Below, piece by piece: positions 16,517 through 25,401 of a DNA stretch of 64,000 bases (position 1 is the first letter of the stretch; each line of letters opens with the position of its first letter). Source of the DNA: an uncultured Collinsella sp. (GTDB taxonomy: Bacteria; Actinomycetota; Coriobacteriia; Coriobacteriales; Coriobacteriaceae); assembly GCA_900544135.1 (NCBI GenBank), contig UQTU01000002.1, positions 155,667 through 219,666 on the forward strand, given 5' to 3'. A program made the translations under genes and the position numbers. The notes under the pieces were generated by a model. That model was not told where the DNA came from. It did not search any database and saw only the letters and a list, made by a program, of their open reading frames with translations.

Positions 16517-19500
16517 ATGAAAGCGAATTCGGACAAATCTAAGCAGAGTAATAAAGCGACGCGCCGTGTACTGGCAGGCGTTTTGTGCGGAGCCTCCGTT
16601 TTGAGCCTGGTACTGTCGCTCGTCATGCCCCCGATCTCGCAGGCCATTGCCAACGATGCCCAGACGGTTTCTACCGAGGAAACTGTAATGGGGGGGGGTT
16701 CCTCAAGTGAGTCCGCTGCTGTAGATAACACCAGCGAAGATGCCGAAAACCAGAATAGCGACGAGACCAATGGCGGCGAGGCTGGCTCTTCAAATAGTGC
16801 TGAGCAGGCTCAGAGTGCGAATGCGGCTTCAGCGAGAGCGACGGCCACCGTGGAGAAGGGAATTTATGTTCCCACGTCTATCGGTATCGGTACGAATATC
16901 GATGTCTCCACCCCCGATCCCGGCGTGGCCACCTACGTCGGCCGCGACATGTACATCGGTGGTAAGCCGAGCGACACTAGTAATCTTGATGCGAGGAACG
17001 CCCCCACCGGCTCATATGCCGCTGAGGCGGAGGGCCTTACCTTGGTCCGTGGCAAGCTTGCCATGAATCCAGTCAAAGAGAGCTGGCCCTATCAATCAAT
17101 TGGTGCTGGTTTCCGCTTTGGCACCGTTGGTTTTGGTTCCCAGTTCCGTCCTGTCGCCGGCAGCACCGTGCTTGCGGTGGCCGGAATTAAAAGTGCGATC
17201 ACCAAGATGAGCGTTGGTTATAGCGGCGACTCGCCGGAGACGACTACCGTTGGCGCTTGGAAGAAAGGCGCTTGGGTCGGACGGCAGAAATCTTCTGAGG
17301 GCGCGACTCCTTCCGGCTTTGCCTACACTGCGCAGATCGCAGGCCCCATCACATACTGGCGCGATAACAATGAACGCCAATCCGTGGTGACAACGCAGGG
17401 TAATTGGTACGAGGGCAAGAACTCTCAGGAAAGCAACCTGTTCAATCAAACTGTTGATTTGACTAATGTCAACAATAACGATTATTCGAGCTACAACGGT
17501 GAAGATGGGTACCTCTCGAAGCTATCGAAACAGCTCAACTCGTTTGCAAATACCGGCACGCTCGAGGTTGGTTTCGCGAGCAATCACAACAACTACGTAA
17601 TCAACAAGTACGACAAGACGGATTGTAATTATGGCCTGGTGTTTGATGAGTCGTATAAGACCATATATTCGGACTGCGCCGATACGTCGCTCAATGGTAA
17701 GCAATTCAAGAATAGCGAGCGTCTTATCACGTTTAAGGGCGACAACACCTCTATGCAGCAGGTGTTCACCATCGATGCTTCTCAGCTGAGCAATACATAC
17801 AACAACGAGTATTATCGTGGCGTTGATTTCGCATTCGAGGGCATTCCCAAGGGCGCCTCGGTTGTTGTGAACGTTACCGGATCTTCGAATATTGAGTTTC
17901 ACAATGGCTGGCGCTTTTGGTGGAACGGTACCGAGATTTCGCGTGGTTACGAAACTCAATATTCCGGCAAGGAGCTGGGCGAGGCATACGCGACGGCTTC
18001 CCAGTCCATCATGTGGAACTTTGTCGATACGCAAAGCCTTACCATTCGAGGCGGCATCGCGGGAGAAAACCGCGCGGACTGGGGATACGGCGGCACAGCC
18101 ACCGGTGCCAAGTGGACTGACGACGATCCTGCGGCGGCTATGATCGGATCGATTCTCGTTCCCAACGGAAGTTTCGACGACCATGTGACTACCAACGGCC
18201 GCGTTTATGTGGGCGTCGATTTCTCAATGAACAGCCCGAAGGTTGCCGCAGCATTTGGTGAGGGTAACTCGGCTTCCGTCATCGATATGGATCAGGAGCG
18301 TCACAACTTCCCGTGGTCTGGGTCGTATACGCCCGACGGCTCCGCCGTTGCGTGGAGCAAGGTCGATTCGGCGAACGGCAACACGTCGCTTCCTGGTTCC
18401 TCGTGGGCTATCTATGGTTCTGTCGAGAATGCTGTCGCGGGCAAGGACGCTATCGTGACGGTGACTGACGGTGGCGCAAATGATTACGCTTCGGGTGATG
18501 GCAAGCTTCAGTTCAACTATCTGAACCAGAAGGCAAACATCGGCAATTCCAACGATACCAACTACTTCACGTATTACATCAAAGAGGAGACGGCGCCGGC
18601 TGGCTACCAGAAGTCAGACACCATCTACTATGCCACTATGAACAATACTGGCGAGAAGCCGAACTACGTTCAGGGTTACGTGGATGAGAACGGCAAAAAT
18701 GTTCCGTTCGAGAATAACCCCACAGGTGCCATTCCCAACACCAAGATCATCACCGGTACGGTGTCTTGGACCAAGGTGGGGGAGGGCGACACAAAACACA
18801 CTCCTTTGGCTGGTTCTGAGTGGAAACTCACCAAGACTAATGACGCCGATGGTGCGGCCGTTAACCAGTCCTGGACCGTGAGAGATCAGGTGAGCGACCA
18901 GTCGACTTCGAGCGATACCACGTGGGTAGACACCGACACCGCGCCTGGCAAGTTCAAGCTCGAGGGCCTGCTGCCGGGCACGTACACGCTTGTTGAGACC
19001 CAGGCTCCGTTTGGCTACGAACTGAACAAGAACACCTACAAGTTCACGGTGGACAGCACAAACGGCTCCATTACGTGGAAAGAGAACAAGCAGCCGAGCA
19101 TCGATAGTGGCACTACGTACATCTCCGACAAGTGCAGTGCTACGTCCGTGAAGATCCCGGTGACCAAATCCGTTCGCAATACGGATTGGCCGAAGGATGC
19201 TGACGACAACTATGTGCCGTTCGAGTTCAGCATTGTGGCTACGGGTGACTATGCAGCCGAAGCCCCCATGCCCGAAGCGCCCGAAGCACCCAAGATTTCT
19301 GTTGCCCCAAAGGCAAAGGAGACCGACGCCGCCAAGCTCAACAACATCACGGCGACCTTTGGCGCCATGACGTTCAACAAGTCGCACCTGTCCGATGCCC
19401 CCGGTGAGGTGGGTGACTACGCCAGGACCTACACCTACACGGTGAAGGAGGTCGAGCCTACCACCGGTGCCATCGACAAGCTCCGCTACTCCAAGGCCGA

Positions 19501-19834
19501 GTACCAGGTTGCCGTCACGGTGAAGGCTGAGCTGAATGGGGCCGGCAAGTACACCGGCCTCATCACCTCCACCACGGTCACCCAGATGAAGGACGACATG
19601 GGCAACGCCCTGGGCGAGAACGGGCGGGGCATCGAAGTCCCATCCGCCGGCGCGGGCCCAACCGCCATTCCCGCCTCCACCTTCACCAACACCTACTCCA
19701 CCACTCTGCCTCTTTCCGGTATGTCGGGCGTCACTCCGACATACCTTGCCGGCGCGGCGGTGCTTTGCGCTGCTGCGGCCTGGATGCACATTCGTCGCAA
19801 GGCGAGTGCGAAGGGAGGCGAGCGTCGTGAATAA
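16517..19834 (+). CDS. Large sortase-anchored pilus tip adhesin, SpaA/Spy0128-type domains
   Basis: This 1105-residue surface protein starts with a signal peptide (about 1-43). A Ser/Glu/Asn-rich stretch follows, then a large adhesive region resembling choice-of-anchor A domains (IMWNFVDTQSLTIRGGI, GSILVPNGSF). After it come two Cna-B/SpaA repeats with isopeptide-type E-boxes (YYIKEETAPAGYQ and YTLVETQAPFGYE), a Spy0128-like pilin domain (YTYTVKEVEP), and a sorting signal LPLSG with a membrane helix and basic tail. It is the first gene of the pilus operon, with ribosome site GGGGAGGAG. A tract of nine G at 16690-16698, near codon 60, makes the reading frame prone to slippage. The next gene overlaps by 8 nt. 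Confidence 0.88.
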   Translation: MKANSDKSKQSNKATRRVLAGVLCGASVLSLVLSLVMPPISQAIANDAQTVSTEETVMGGGSSSESAAVDNTSEDAENQNSDETNGGEAGSSNSAEQAQSANAASARATATVEKGIYVPTSIGIGTNIDVSTPDPGVATYVGRDMYIGGKPSDTSNLDARNAPTGSYAAEAEGLTLVRGKLAMNPVKESWPYQSIGAGFRFGTVGFGSQFRPVAGSTVLAVAGIKSAITKMSVGYSGDSPETTTVGAWKKGAWVGRQKSSEGATPSGFAYTAQIAGPITYWRDNNERQSVVTTQGNWYEGKNSQESNLFNQTVDLTNVNNNDYSSYNGEDGYLSKLSKQLNSFANTGTLEVGFASNHNNYVINKYDKTDCNYGLVFDESYKTIYSDCADTSLNGKQFKNSERLITFKGDNTSMQQVFTIDASQLSNTYNNEYYRGVDFAFEGIPKGASVVVNVTGSSNIEFHNGWRFWWNGTEISRGYETQYSGKELGEAYATASQSIMWNFVDTQSLTIRGGIAGENRADWGYGGTATGAKWTDDDPAAAMIGSILVPNGSFDDHVTTNGRVYVGVDFSMNSPKVAAAFGEGNSASVIDMDQERHNFPWSGSYTPDGSAVAWSKVDSANGNTSLPGSSWAIYGSVENAVAGKDAIVTVTDGGANDYASGDGKLQFNYLNQKANIGNSNDTNYFTYYIKEETAPAGYQKSDTIYYATMNNTGEKPNYVQGYVDENGKNVPFENNPTGAIPNTKIITGTVSWTKVGEGDTKHTPLAGSEWKLTKTNDADGAAVNQSWTVRDQVSDQSTSSDTTWVDTDTAPGKFKLEGLLPGTYTLVETQAPFGYELNKNTYKFTVDSTNGSITWKENKQPSIDSGTTYISDKCSATSVKIPVTKSVRNTDWPKDADDNYVPFEFSIVATGDYAAEAPMPEAPEAPKISVAPKAKETDAAKLNNITATFGAMTFNKSHLSDAPGEVGDYARTYTYTVKEVEPTTGAIDKLRYSKAEYQVAVTVKAELNGAGKYTGLITSTTVTQMKDDMGNALGENGRGIEVPSAGAGPTAIPASTFTNTYSTTLPLSGMSGVTPTYLAGAAVLCAAAAWMHIRRKASAKGGERRE
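16690..16698 (+). repeat. Poly-G (9) tract in the adhesin coding sequence
   Basis: Nine consecutive G begin at the last base of an ATG codon. One G more puts a TGA four codons after the tract; one G fewer puts a TAG about nine codons after it. The present length is in frame. Confidence 0.85.
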
Positions 19835-21497
19835 GAAAGTTTGCTCCTTCCCGATCTTGTTTGCGCTGCTTGCCCTCCTGATCGGCACCTGCGCGGTTGT
19901 GTTCCCCGCATCCGCGCAGGCCGCGCCGAGCGCGACCGGATCCATCACGGTGAGCGGCACCGTGGCGCGCAGCTACGATGCCTACCAGATCTTCAGCGCC
20001 AACGTTATCGACGACAGTGGCGACGCCAAGATCGCCACCGACCTTGCCTGGGCAAGCGACGCCGTGCGCGATGCCGTGTTGCCCGTGCTGCACAGCGCCG
20101 GTATGCCCAATTCCCAGACCACCGCGCAGGAAGCTGCCGAGTGGCTCAACACCGATTCCCACCTTACGAGCGCGCTGAGCGCACAGCTCGCTCGTTCCCT
20201 CCAGAGCTCTGACGCCGAGCTCGTGGCCCTTAACGCGGGCACGACGGCCGAGCTGCCCTGCGGCTACTGGCTCATCGTCGCTAAGGACGACGCCATCGCC
20301 CAGGGCGAGGCCGGCACCGCGCCGATCATGGCCCTGGTCGGCGGCAGCGCCGTCACCGTCAAGCCCAAGGCGGCGACCCCCAAGGTGGCCAAGCACGTGC
20401 TGGAGGACGGCACCGCCGCCTGGCAGAAGGCCGCCGACGCCACGGTCGCCGACGACCTGTACTGGCGCCTCTCGGCCACGGTCCCGGCGGGCCTCACGGC
20501 CTACGACACCTATACGGTGCAGTTCGTCGACACCATGAGCGCGGGGCTCGACCCCTCCAAGGTCGCCGCGAGCATGCATGTGTACGTGGCAGCGGGCGCG
20601 GACGGCGGCTTTGACGCGGTCTCAGCCGGCAAGGACGGCCGCGCCGGCACCGAGCCCGCGAAGGGTTGGACCGACATCACGGCCCAGTGCGCCACCAAGG
20701 CAGCGGCGGACGGCAAGACCTTCACCGTGCGCACCGGCGACCTCATCGCCGCGCTCGGCGGGGCCGACGCCTTTACCGCGGGTGCCCGCGTGGTCGCCGT
20801 GTACAACGCGCCGCTCAACAGCGCATGCAACCATGGCATCGCGAAGGGCAACCCCAACGAGGTGTACCTGCGCTACCCGCGCTCTCCCTTTGCCGACCAG
20901 TCCGGCGATGCCGGCTTCACCCGCACGCCGAGCGACGATGCGTGCGCCTACACCTGGGATCTCGCACTCACCAAGCGTGGCAGCGACGGCGACAAGCCGC
21001 TTGCCGGGGCGGTCCTGAGCATCGCCGACGACCGCGGTCGTACGCTAGCGGCCGACGGCACGTGGGATGCGGAGGGCAAGGCCACCGTCACCACGGGCGA
21101 GGACGGCCGCGTGACCGTTTCGGGCGTGGACTCGGGCAAGCTGGAGGTCCGCGAGCTCAAGGCGCCCAAGGGCTACACCGCCTTTGAGGGCGCGCGCTCC
21201 GTGACGGTCAAGGCCGAGGGCCTGGACGTCGACCAGGTGGCCGCCGCCAAGCCCAAATTCACCGTCACGGCCGAGTCGCCCCTGCGCGCCGACAGCGCGG
21301 ACGGGTCGACGGGCAGCCTGGAGGCGTCGCTCATCAACACGCCCACCGGCACACCCCCTAGCACTACCACCGGAGGCTTTATGCCCTCGACTGGCGATAT
21401 GGCAATGTACGCCGCGGCCGCCGCAGCGGTCGCCGGAGCCGCGCTCATCGTGGCCGCGCTCCTGGTCAAGCGGGGAGGTGGCAGCCATAAAGAGTAG
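19827..21497 (+). CDS. SpaA-type minor pilin, sortase-anchored
   Basis: This 556-residue protein has a signal peptide (about 1-33, ending AQAAP). An N-terminal domain begins SGTVARSYDAYQIFSANV, the pattern of SpaA pilin D1. An isopeptide-forming middle domain, a Cna-B domain (KLEVRELKAPKGYTAFE) and a C-terminal sorting signal MPSTG with helix and basic tail follow. The start is a GTG at 19827 behind GAAGGGAGGCG, overlapping the tip gene by 8 nt. Codon use is much more GC-rich than in either flanking pilin, which suggests a different history. It is probably an ancillary or basal pilin. Confidence 0.85.
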   Translation: MNKKVCSFPILFALLALLIGTCAVVFPASAQAAPSATGSITVSGTVARSYDAYQIFSANVIDDSGDAKIATDLAWASDAVRDAVLPVLHSAGMPNSQTTAQEAAEWLNTDSHLTSALSAQLARSLQSSDAELVALNAGTTAELPCGYWLIVAKDDAIAQGEAGTAPIMALVGGSAVTVKPKAATPKVAKHVLEDGTAAWQKAADATVADDLYWRLSATVPAGLTAYDTYTVQFVDTMSAGLDPSKVAASMHVYVAAGADGGFDAVSAGKDGRAGTEPAKGWTDITAQCATKAAADGKTFTVRTGDLIAALGGADAFTAGARVVAVYNAPLNSACNHGIAKGNPNEVYLRYPRSPFADQSGDAGFTRTPSDDACAYTWDLALTKRGSDGDKPLAGAVLSIADDRGRTLAADGTWDAEGKATVTTGEDGRVTVSGVDSGKLEVRELKAPKGYTAFEGARSVTVKAEGLDVDQVAAAKPKFTVTAESPLRADSADGSTGSLEASLINTPTGTPPSTTTGGFMPSTGDMAMYAAAAAAVAGAALIVAALLVKRGGGSHKE

Positions 21498-21605
21498 CTG
21501 GCAGCCCCACAGAGAGCGGGGCGAGACGTAGCGAAGTAGATGCTAAGACACAGACAGATGATGACCGATCGAATGGGAATCAAGCAGAAAGCAGAGGAAA
21601 AGAAG

Positions 21606-23318
21606 ATGAGCATGAGCAAGAACATCGCACGCCTGGCAGTAACCGCCGGCCTCACAGCAGCGCTGAGCTTCGGCGGAGTCATGGCCCCGGTGACCATGGC
21701 GTTTGCTGCGGAGGGTGCTGCGACTGCGAATGGCTCGGTGACCATCACGAACGTTAAGGGCAACACTACCGAGTTCGAGGGCTATCAGATCTTTAAGGCC
21801 GATGTTGACGGTGGGAAAGTCAGCAACATCGCGTGGGTAAACACAGAGGTGCAGAATGCTGTCGAGGGCGTCATCAACGCAGAGGACAAGTCCTATACGG
21901 GAACGACCGCCCAGGACGCCGCGGACTGGATCACGAATGAGGTAAAGGGAACCGATGCTACGACCTGCGTGGCGCCTGATTCCGCTGCGTACAAGATTGC
22001 TGACGCCGTAGACGGTCTTGCCACACGCGCTACTACGAACAACAAAACCGTTTCCGGTCTTGAGCACGGTTACTGGCTCTTTGTGACCAAAGCTGACACC
22101 ATCGGAGAGGGCGAGGCAGGCACGTCCCCCATCTTCACTGTCGTGGGTGACACACCCGTTAAAGTAACCGAGAAAACGGGAATCCCCACCGTCGAGAAGA
22201 AGATCGTGAGCGATGCCGATAACAAAGAGTGCGATGCCGCCGACTCCCAAATCGGCCAGGACGTGACGTACAACCTCTACGGCACCGTCGCCGAGAACTT
22301 CGACAAGTACAACACATATTACTATCAGTTCTCCGACCAGATCTCCAAGGGCCTGACGCTGCAGGGCGCCGCCAAGGTCTACCTGTATGCGAACAAGGAT
22401 GCCGCGAAGGCCGATCTCAATCACGCGAAGGTCACGGATATCACCAATTATTTCACGCCGTCGACCGCCAAGGCTGCCGCCGATGGCAGCAAGACGACGA
22501 CGTGGACCTGCGATAACCTGAAGAACGTCGCTGGCGTCACCAAGGACTCCTGCATCGTCGTTTCCTATACTGCACGGATTAATGATAGTGCCGTTGTTGG
22601 CTTGAATAACAGCAAAGAGGGCAACCTCAACACCGTAACGCTTCACTACTCCAACAACCCTATGACTTCGACACGAGGTCAGACCGTCCCTGACACGGTC
22701 AAGGACTATACCTACGGTCTCAAGATCAACAAGGTCGATTTGGGTACCGAGAAGGCACTTGAAAATGCCCAGTTCACCATTACGACCCAAGGAGACGAGA
22801 GTAGCAAAGACGGTAAATATGTCAAGAATGACGGCACATTGAGTGACACCGAGGTTGTTCTTTCAACGAACAGGCAGGGCGTCATTACGCTTACCGGTCT
22901 CGATGCCGGTGTCTACACCGTCAAGGAGACTTCTGCCCCCTCTGGTTACACTGCGGTCGACCCCTTCACCTTCGAGATCAAGCCGACCATGACCGCCGAT
23001 GATCCGGGTGCCGGCCTTACTGGGCTCGCTGGCACGCTTGATCCTAAGAACCAGGGCGACAAGATTATCGCCGGTCTCAACGATACAAGTGCCGGAAAGG
23101 TTGGCGATAACAAGCTTGATTTCAAAGAAGGCACCCTTATTAACACCGATGATGGCACCTTCAACATCACCGTTGGTGATACCAAGCAGGTTGGCCTTCC
23201 CCTCACCGGCCTCAACGGTGTGACCTTCACTTGGATCGCTGGTGGCGCGGTGCTGTGCATCGGTGTGGCGCACCTCATCCGCAGCCGTAAGCAGGCTGAG
23301 GAGTCCGAGCAGGAGTAG
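21606..23318 (+). CDS. Major (backbone) fimbrial subunit, SpaA-type, LPLTG-anchored
   Basis: The 570-residue protein has a signal peptide ending AFAAE and an N-terminal domain (TEFEGYQIFKADV) matching that of the preceding pilin. An isopeptide-forming domain (about 200-400), a Cna-B domain with E-box YTVKETSAPSGYT, and the sorting signal LPLTG with helix and RSRKQ tail follow. Architecture and last position in the operon fit a backbone pilin polymerised by a class C sortase. The start at 21606 follows GCAGAGGAAAAG; ATG 21612 is an alternative. A strong terminator follows at 23420. No sortase is adjacent; the nearest is at 25402. Confidence 0.88.
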   Translation: MSMSKNIARLAVTAGLTAALSFGGVMAPVTMAFAAEGAATANGSVTITNVKGNTTEFEGYQIFKADVDGGKVSNIAWVNTEVQNAVEGVINAEDKSYTGTTAQDAADWITNEVKGTDATTCVAPDSAAYKIADAVDGLATRATTNNKTVSGLEHGYWLFVTKADTIGEGEAGTSPIFTVVGDTPVKVTEKTGIPTVEKKIVSDADNKECDAADSQIGQDVTYNLYGTVAENFDKYNTYYYQFSDQISKGLTLQGAAKVYLYANKDAAKADLNHAKVTDITNYFTPSTAKAAADGSKTTTWTCDNLKNVAGVTKDSCIVVSYTARINDSAVVGLNNSKEGNLNTVTLHYSNNPMTSTRGQTVPDTVKDYTYGLKINKVDLGTEKALENAQFTITTQGDESSKDGKYVKNDGTLSDTEVVLSTNRQGVITLTGLDAGVYTVKETSAPSGYTAVDPFTFEIKPTMTADDPGAGLTGLAGTLDPKNQGDKIIAGLNDTSAGKVGDNKLDFKEGTLINTDDGTFNITVGDTKQVGLPLTGLNGVTFTWIAGGAVLCIGVAHLIRSRKQAEESEQE

Positions 23319-23419
23319 CGCTCACTCACCCATCCCTTTGGCAGGTGGGATGTGATGGCCATGAGACTTGCGGACACTTTTCTCGTCCATCCACGTTCTT
23401 GCTTCGCCATTTTCTTTTC

Positions 23420-23456
23420 GGGGCAGACTCCGCGCTGGAGTCTGCCCCGTTTTTTG
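23420..23456 (+). terminator. Rho-independent terminator of the pilus operon
   Basis: A perfect 12-bp stem GGGGCAGACTCC/GGAGTCTGCCCC with a 5-nt loop, followed by GTTTTTT. Confidence 0.92.
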
Positions 23457-23493
23457 GGATAACGCAGCCAGCCTCTACCGTCCGATGCGGGTA

Positions 23494-23745
23494 CGTTCGT
23501 CATCGCGTTTCTTGACTCGTATGAGGTTCGGTTTAAGGTCCGTAGGCGCACGCGCGGTGCGGACGGTAGAAGGCATTTGCGCCGCGCGTGCAAATTAAAA
23601 TGCCCGGGGTTAGAGGCCCGGGCATTTAACAAAACCAGAAAACTAGGCCGCCCGCGCTCTCGTATATTTACGCGGGGTGCATCGTTTTCTATTGACATAG
23701 TATCCCGAATCGCCCAGCCGATCCGGGACATTTTGAAAACGCAAA
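23494..23745 (+). repeat. Direct repeat copy 1 with truncated small-peptide gene
   Basis: About 252 bp nearly identical to copy 2 (23974-24228). It contains the last two thirds of the small-peptide reading frame but no start, ribosome site or N-terminal hydrophobic half. At its end a change replaces the stop (RRACKLK instead of RRNKRK-stop). It is a decayed duplicate. It keeps the hairpin AAATGCCCGGG/CCCGGGCATTT (23598-23627). Confidence 0.85.
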
Positions 23746-23810
23746 CACGTCGGGCAAACCCGGACAATGCGGCCAGGCTCCGCCGGACGAGGAACCGTGT
23801 TTGTGACTAT

Positions 23811-23824
23811 CGAACAAATGTTTG
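23811..23824. promoter_or_regulatory. Putative LexA (SOS) box
   Basis: CGAACAAATGTTTG matches the Gram-positive LexA/DinR consensus CGAACRNRYGTTYC at 13 of 14 positions. It lies 104 nt before the small-peptide start. A possible -10 TAAAAT is at 23866-23871; no good -35 was found. Confidence 0.55.
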
Positions 23825-23927
23825 TCAAAATCGCGTTTACCAGCTGTGGGTGCATGCATTCGCAGTAAAATGGCCTTGCGACGCATCCCGTGCGCGGGCG
23901 GCCGACGACTCGATCGGAGGTCACCAT

Positions 23928-24080
23928 ATGCTGAAATTCCTTAACGCGCTCGCCGCCCTCGCGGCGGTGGGCTCGTTCGTCATCGCGTTTCTTGACTCGT
24001 ATGAAGTTCGGTTTAAGGTCCGTAGGCGCACGCGCGGTGCGGACGGTAGAAGGCATTTGCGCCGCAACAAGCGCAAATAA
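23928..24080 (+). CDS. Small membrane peptide, toxin-like (50 aa)
   Basis: The peptide has one hydrophobic segment (residues 3-22, FLNALAALAAVGSFVIAF) and a strongly basic tail (RFKVRRRTR...RRNKRK). A good ribosome site (CGGAGG) precedes the ATG. A hairpin, AATGCCCGGG/CCCGGGCATT, follows the stop at once. The architecture (short, one membrane helix, basic C-terminus, tandem duplicate with a decayed copy, SOS-like box upstream) resembles type I toxins such as TisB or TxpA. No sequence match is claimed and an antisense RNA was not demonstrated. It could also be a harmless small membrane protein. Confidence 0.6.
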   Translation: MLKFLNALAALAAVGSFVIAFLDSYEVRFKVRRRTRGADGRRHLRRNKRK

Positions 24081-24228
24081 GAATGCCCGGGGTTCGGAGC
24101 CCGGGCATTTAACTAAAGCTGAAAACTAGGCCGCCCGCGCTCTCATACACTTACGCGGGGTGCGTCGTTTTCTATTGACATTGTATCCCGAATCGCCCCG
24201 CCGATTCGGGACATTTTGAAAACGCAAA
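23974..24228 (+). repeat. Direct repeat copy 2 (intact small-peptide copy)
   Basis: About 255 bp, 480 bp downstream of copy 1. Besides the peptide C-terminus it includes the post-stop hairpin (24082-24109) and a second perfect 10-bp hairpin, TCCCGAATCG/CGATTCGGGA, preceded by TTGACA. Conservation beyond the coding part suggests the non-coding portion has a role. Confidence 0.85.
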
Positions 24229-24310
24229 TATGGGCTTAGGCGCGAACGGAATCTCGTTAATTCCGAAAATTATGTATAATTCCAATATAAACTGGAATCG
24301 AACGAAAATA

Positions 24311-25279
24311 ATGGAAATGAACGAAGCGCTAATCTACTTACAAGAAGCACTAGGCCTCTCCGCCAAGGCCAGAACTTGGCCTGGATCCGCACGCTTGCCG
24401 CTGTATCTGCGGGCGATTGAGGTCCGCGCTGTTGACGCAAACGGTTTTTCGTTTTTGCTTGCAAGTTTGCCTACTGGCGTCGGGCTTCCCGAGGCTAAGA
24501 GGGTCTATAGTCAGCTAGCCTTGCGTGCGGAGACTCCTGTTGTCGTTTCGTTTCCTGATGCCGATGCACGTCAGCGCAAAGCATTGGTCGCACAAGGGAT
24601 TCCGTTTGTTTGCCCCGGCAGACAGGCTTTTCTTCCATTTATGGGCACGGCCTGTACGGAGAGGGGCAGTGTCCGGTTTCGCAATCACGCGACCAAGATG
24701 TCACCCAACGCGCAGGCTGCCGCAATCTGGGGAGCAGCCCAGGAGCCATATCGTCCCTATGACCTTTGTCGTGCGCTTGGGATCTCGGCAAGCCGCGCGA
24801 GTGAGGCCATAACCGAGCTTGTTGACAGGGGGCTCGCGAGACGCGAGCGTCGCGAGCGACGTGTCTTCGTGTTCCCTGTTGCCGTTGATCTTCTGCTCAG
24901 TGAGCACATGGCAGAGCTCTCCTCGCCTGTCTCGAAGGTCTTTTTTGCAAGGAAGACCCCGCAGATCGACTATCTTGTTGACGCCGGGGAGACGGCGCTC
25001 GCTGAGCGTTCGATGCTCGCTGCGCCGGGCATGGAACAAAAGGCCGTCTTAAGGAGTGCATGGCGTCAACTGAGCGACCTCGAAGTCGCAGACGGGGAGT
25101 TGCCGGATAACGAAACGGCGATGATCCAAGTGTGGCGCTACGCGCCCGTGTTTGCCGACTCCTCCCGTGTCGACAACATTTCGCTTGCGCTATCTTTGGC
25201 GGCAATCGACGATGAGCGAATTCAGCTCGAAGTCGATCGCATGTTTGGAAAGGAATATCCATGGCAAGAAGCGCTGTAG
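24311..25279 (+). CDS. Winged-helix protein resembling AbiEi-type antitoxins
   Basis: The 322-residue protein has a central winged helix (about residues 145-200, PYDLCRALGISASRASEAITELVDRGL) and a C-terminal stretch WRYAPVFADSSRVDNISLALSLAAIDDERIQLEVDRMF, typical of AbiEi-like regulators that precede AbiEii nucleotidyltransferase toxins. The start is placed at 24311, after a -10 TATAAT at 24275-24280 and the dyad TTCCA/TGGAA; upstream ATGs lie in front of the promoter. No AbiEii toxin follows: the next frame (25261-25290) has a ribosome site but is only 9 codons long. It may be an orphan antitoxin or a local regulator of the pilus genes. Confidence 0.55.
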   Translation: MEMNEALIYLQEALGLSAKARTWPGSARLPLYLRAIEVRAVDANGFSFLLASLPTGVGLPEAKRVYSQLALRAETPVVVSFPDADARQRKALVAQGIPFVCPGRQAFLPFMGTACTERGSVRFRNHATKMSPNAQAAAIWGAAQEPYRPYDLCRALGISASRASEAITELVDRGLARRERRERRVFVFPVAVDLLLSEHMAELSSPVSKVFFARKTPQIDYLVDAGETALAERSMLAAPGMEQKAVLRSAWRQLSDLEVADGELPDNETAMIQVWRYAPVFADSSRVDNISLALSLAAIDDERIQLEVDRMFGKEYPWQEAL

Positions 25280-25290
25280 AGGGTTTCTAA
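25261..25290 (+). pseudogene. Possible remnant of a partner gene start (9 codons)
   Basis: ATG at 25261 behind GGAAAGGAATATCC, overlapping the AbiEi-like gene as toxin genes in such pairs often do. It ends after MARSAVEGF. It may be the stump of a lost toxin gene or a chance frame. Confidence 0.3.
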
Positions 25291-25371
25291 GAATTCGAAC
25301 CGTAGGCGGCGTTTCGGTCCTAGCTGCGTTGCCAGGCGTTTGAGCTCGCTAATCGGCTATTATTTGTTTAG

Positions 25372-25385
25372 ACAACTTGAGTTGT
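25372..25385. promoter_or_regulatory. Palindrome at the sortase gene start
   Basis: ACAACT-TG-AGTTGT, a perfect 6-bp dyad 16 nt before the sortase ATG and next to its ribosome site. A possible operator. Confidence 0.3.
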
Positions 25386-25401
25386 AGAGGAGTGACCGGC
25401 G

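Larger units (their letters stand above)
23319..23927. other. Gene-poor stretch between the pilins and the small-peptide gene
   Basis: This 609-nt gap holds the pilus operon terminator (23420-23456), repeat copy 1 with a truncated small-peptide gene (23494-23745), and an SOS-like box (23811-23824) in the leader of the intact small-peptide gene. No other gene is seen. Confidence 0.8.
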
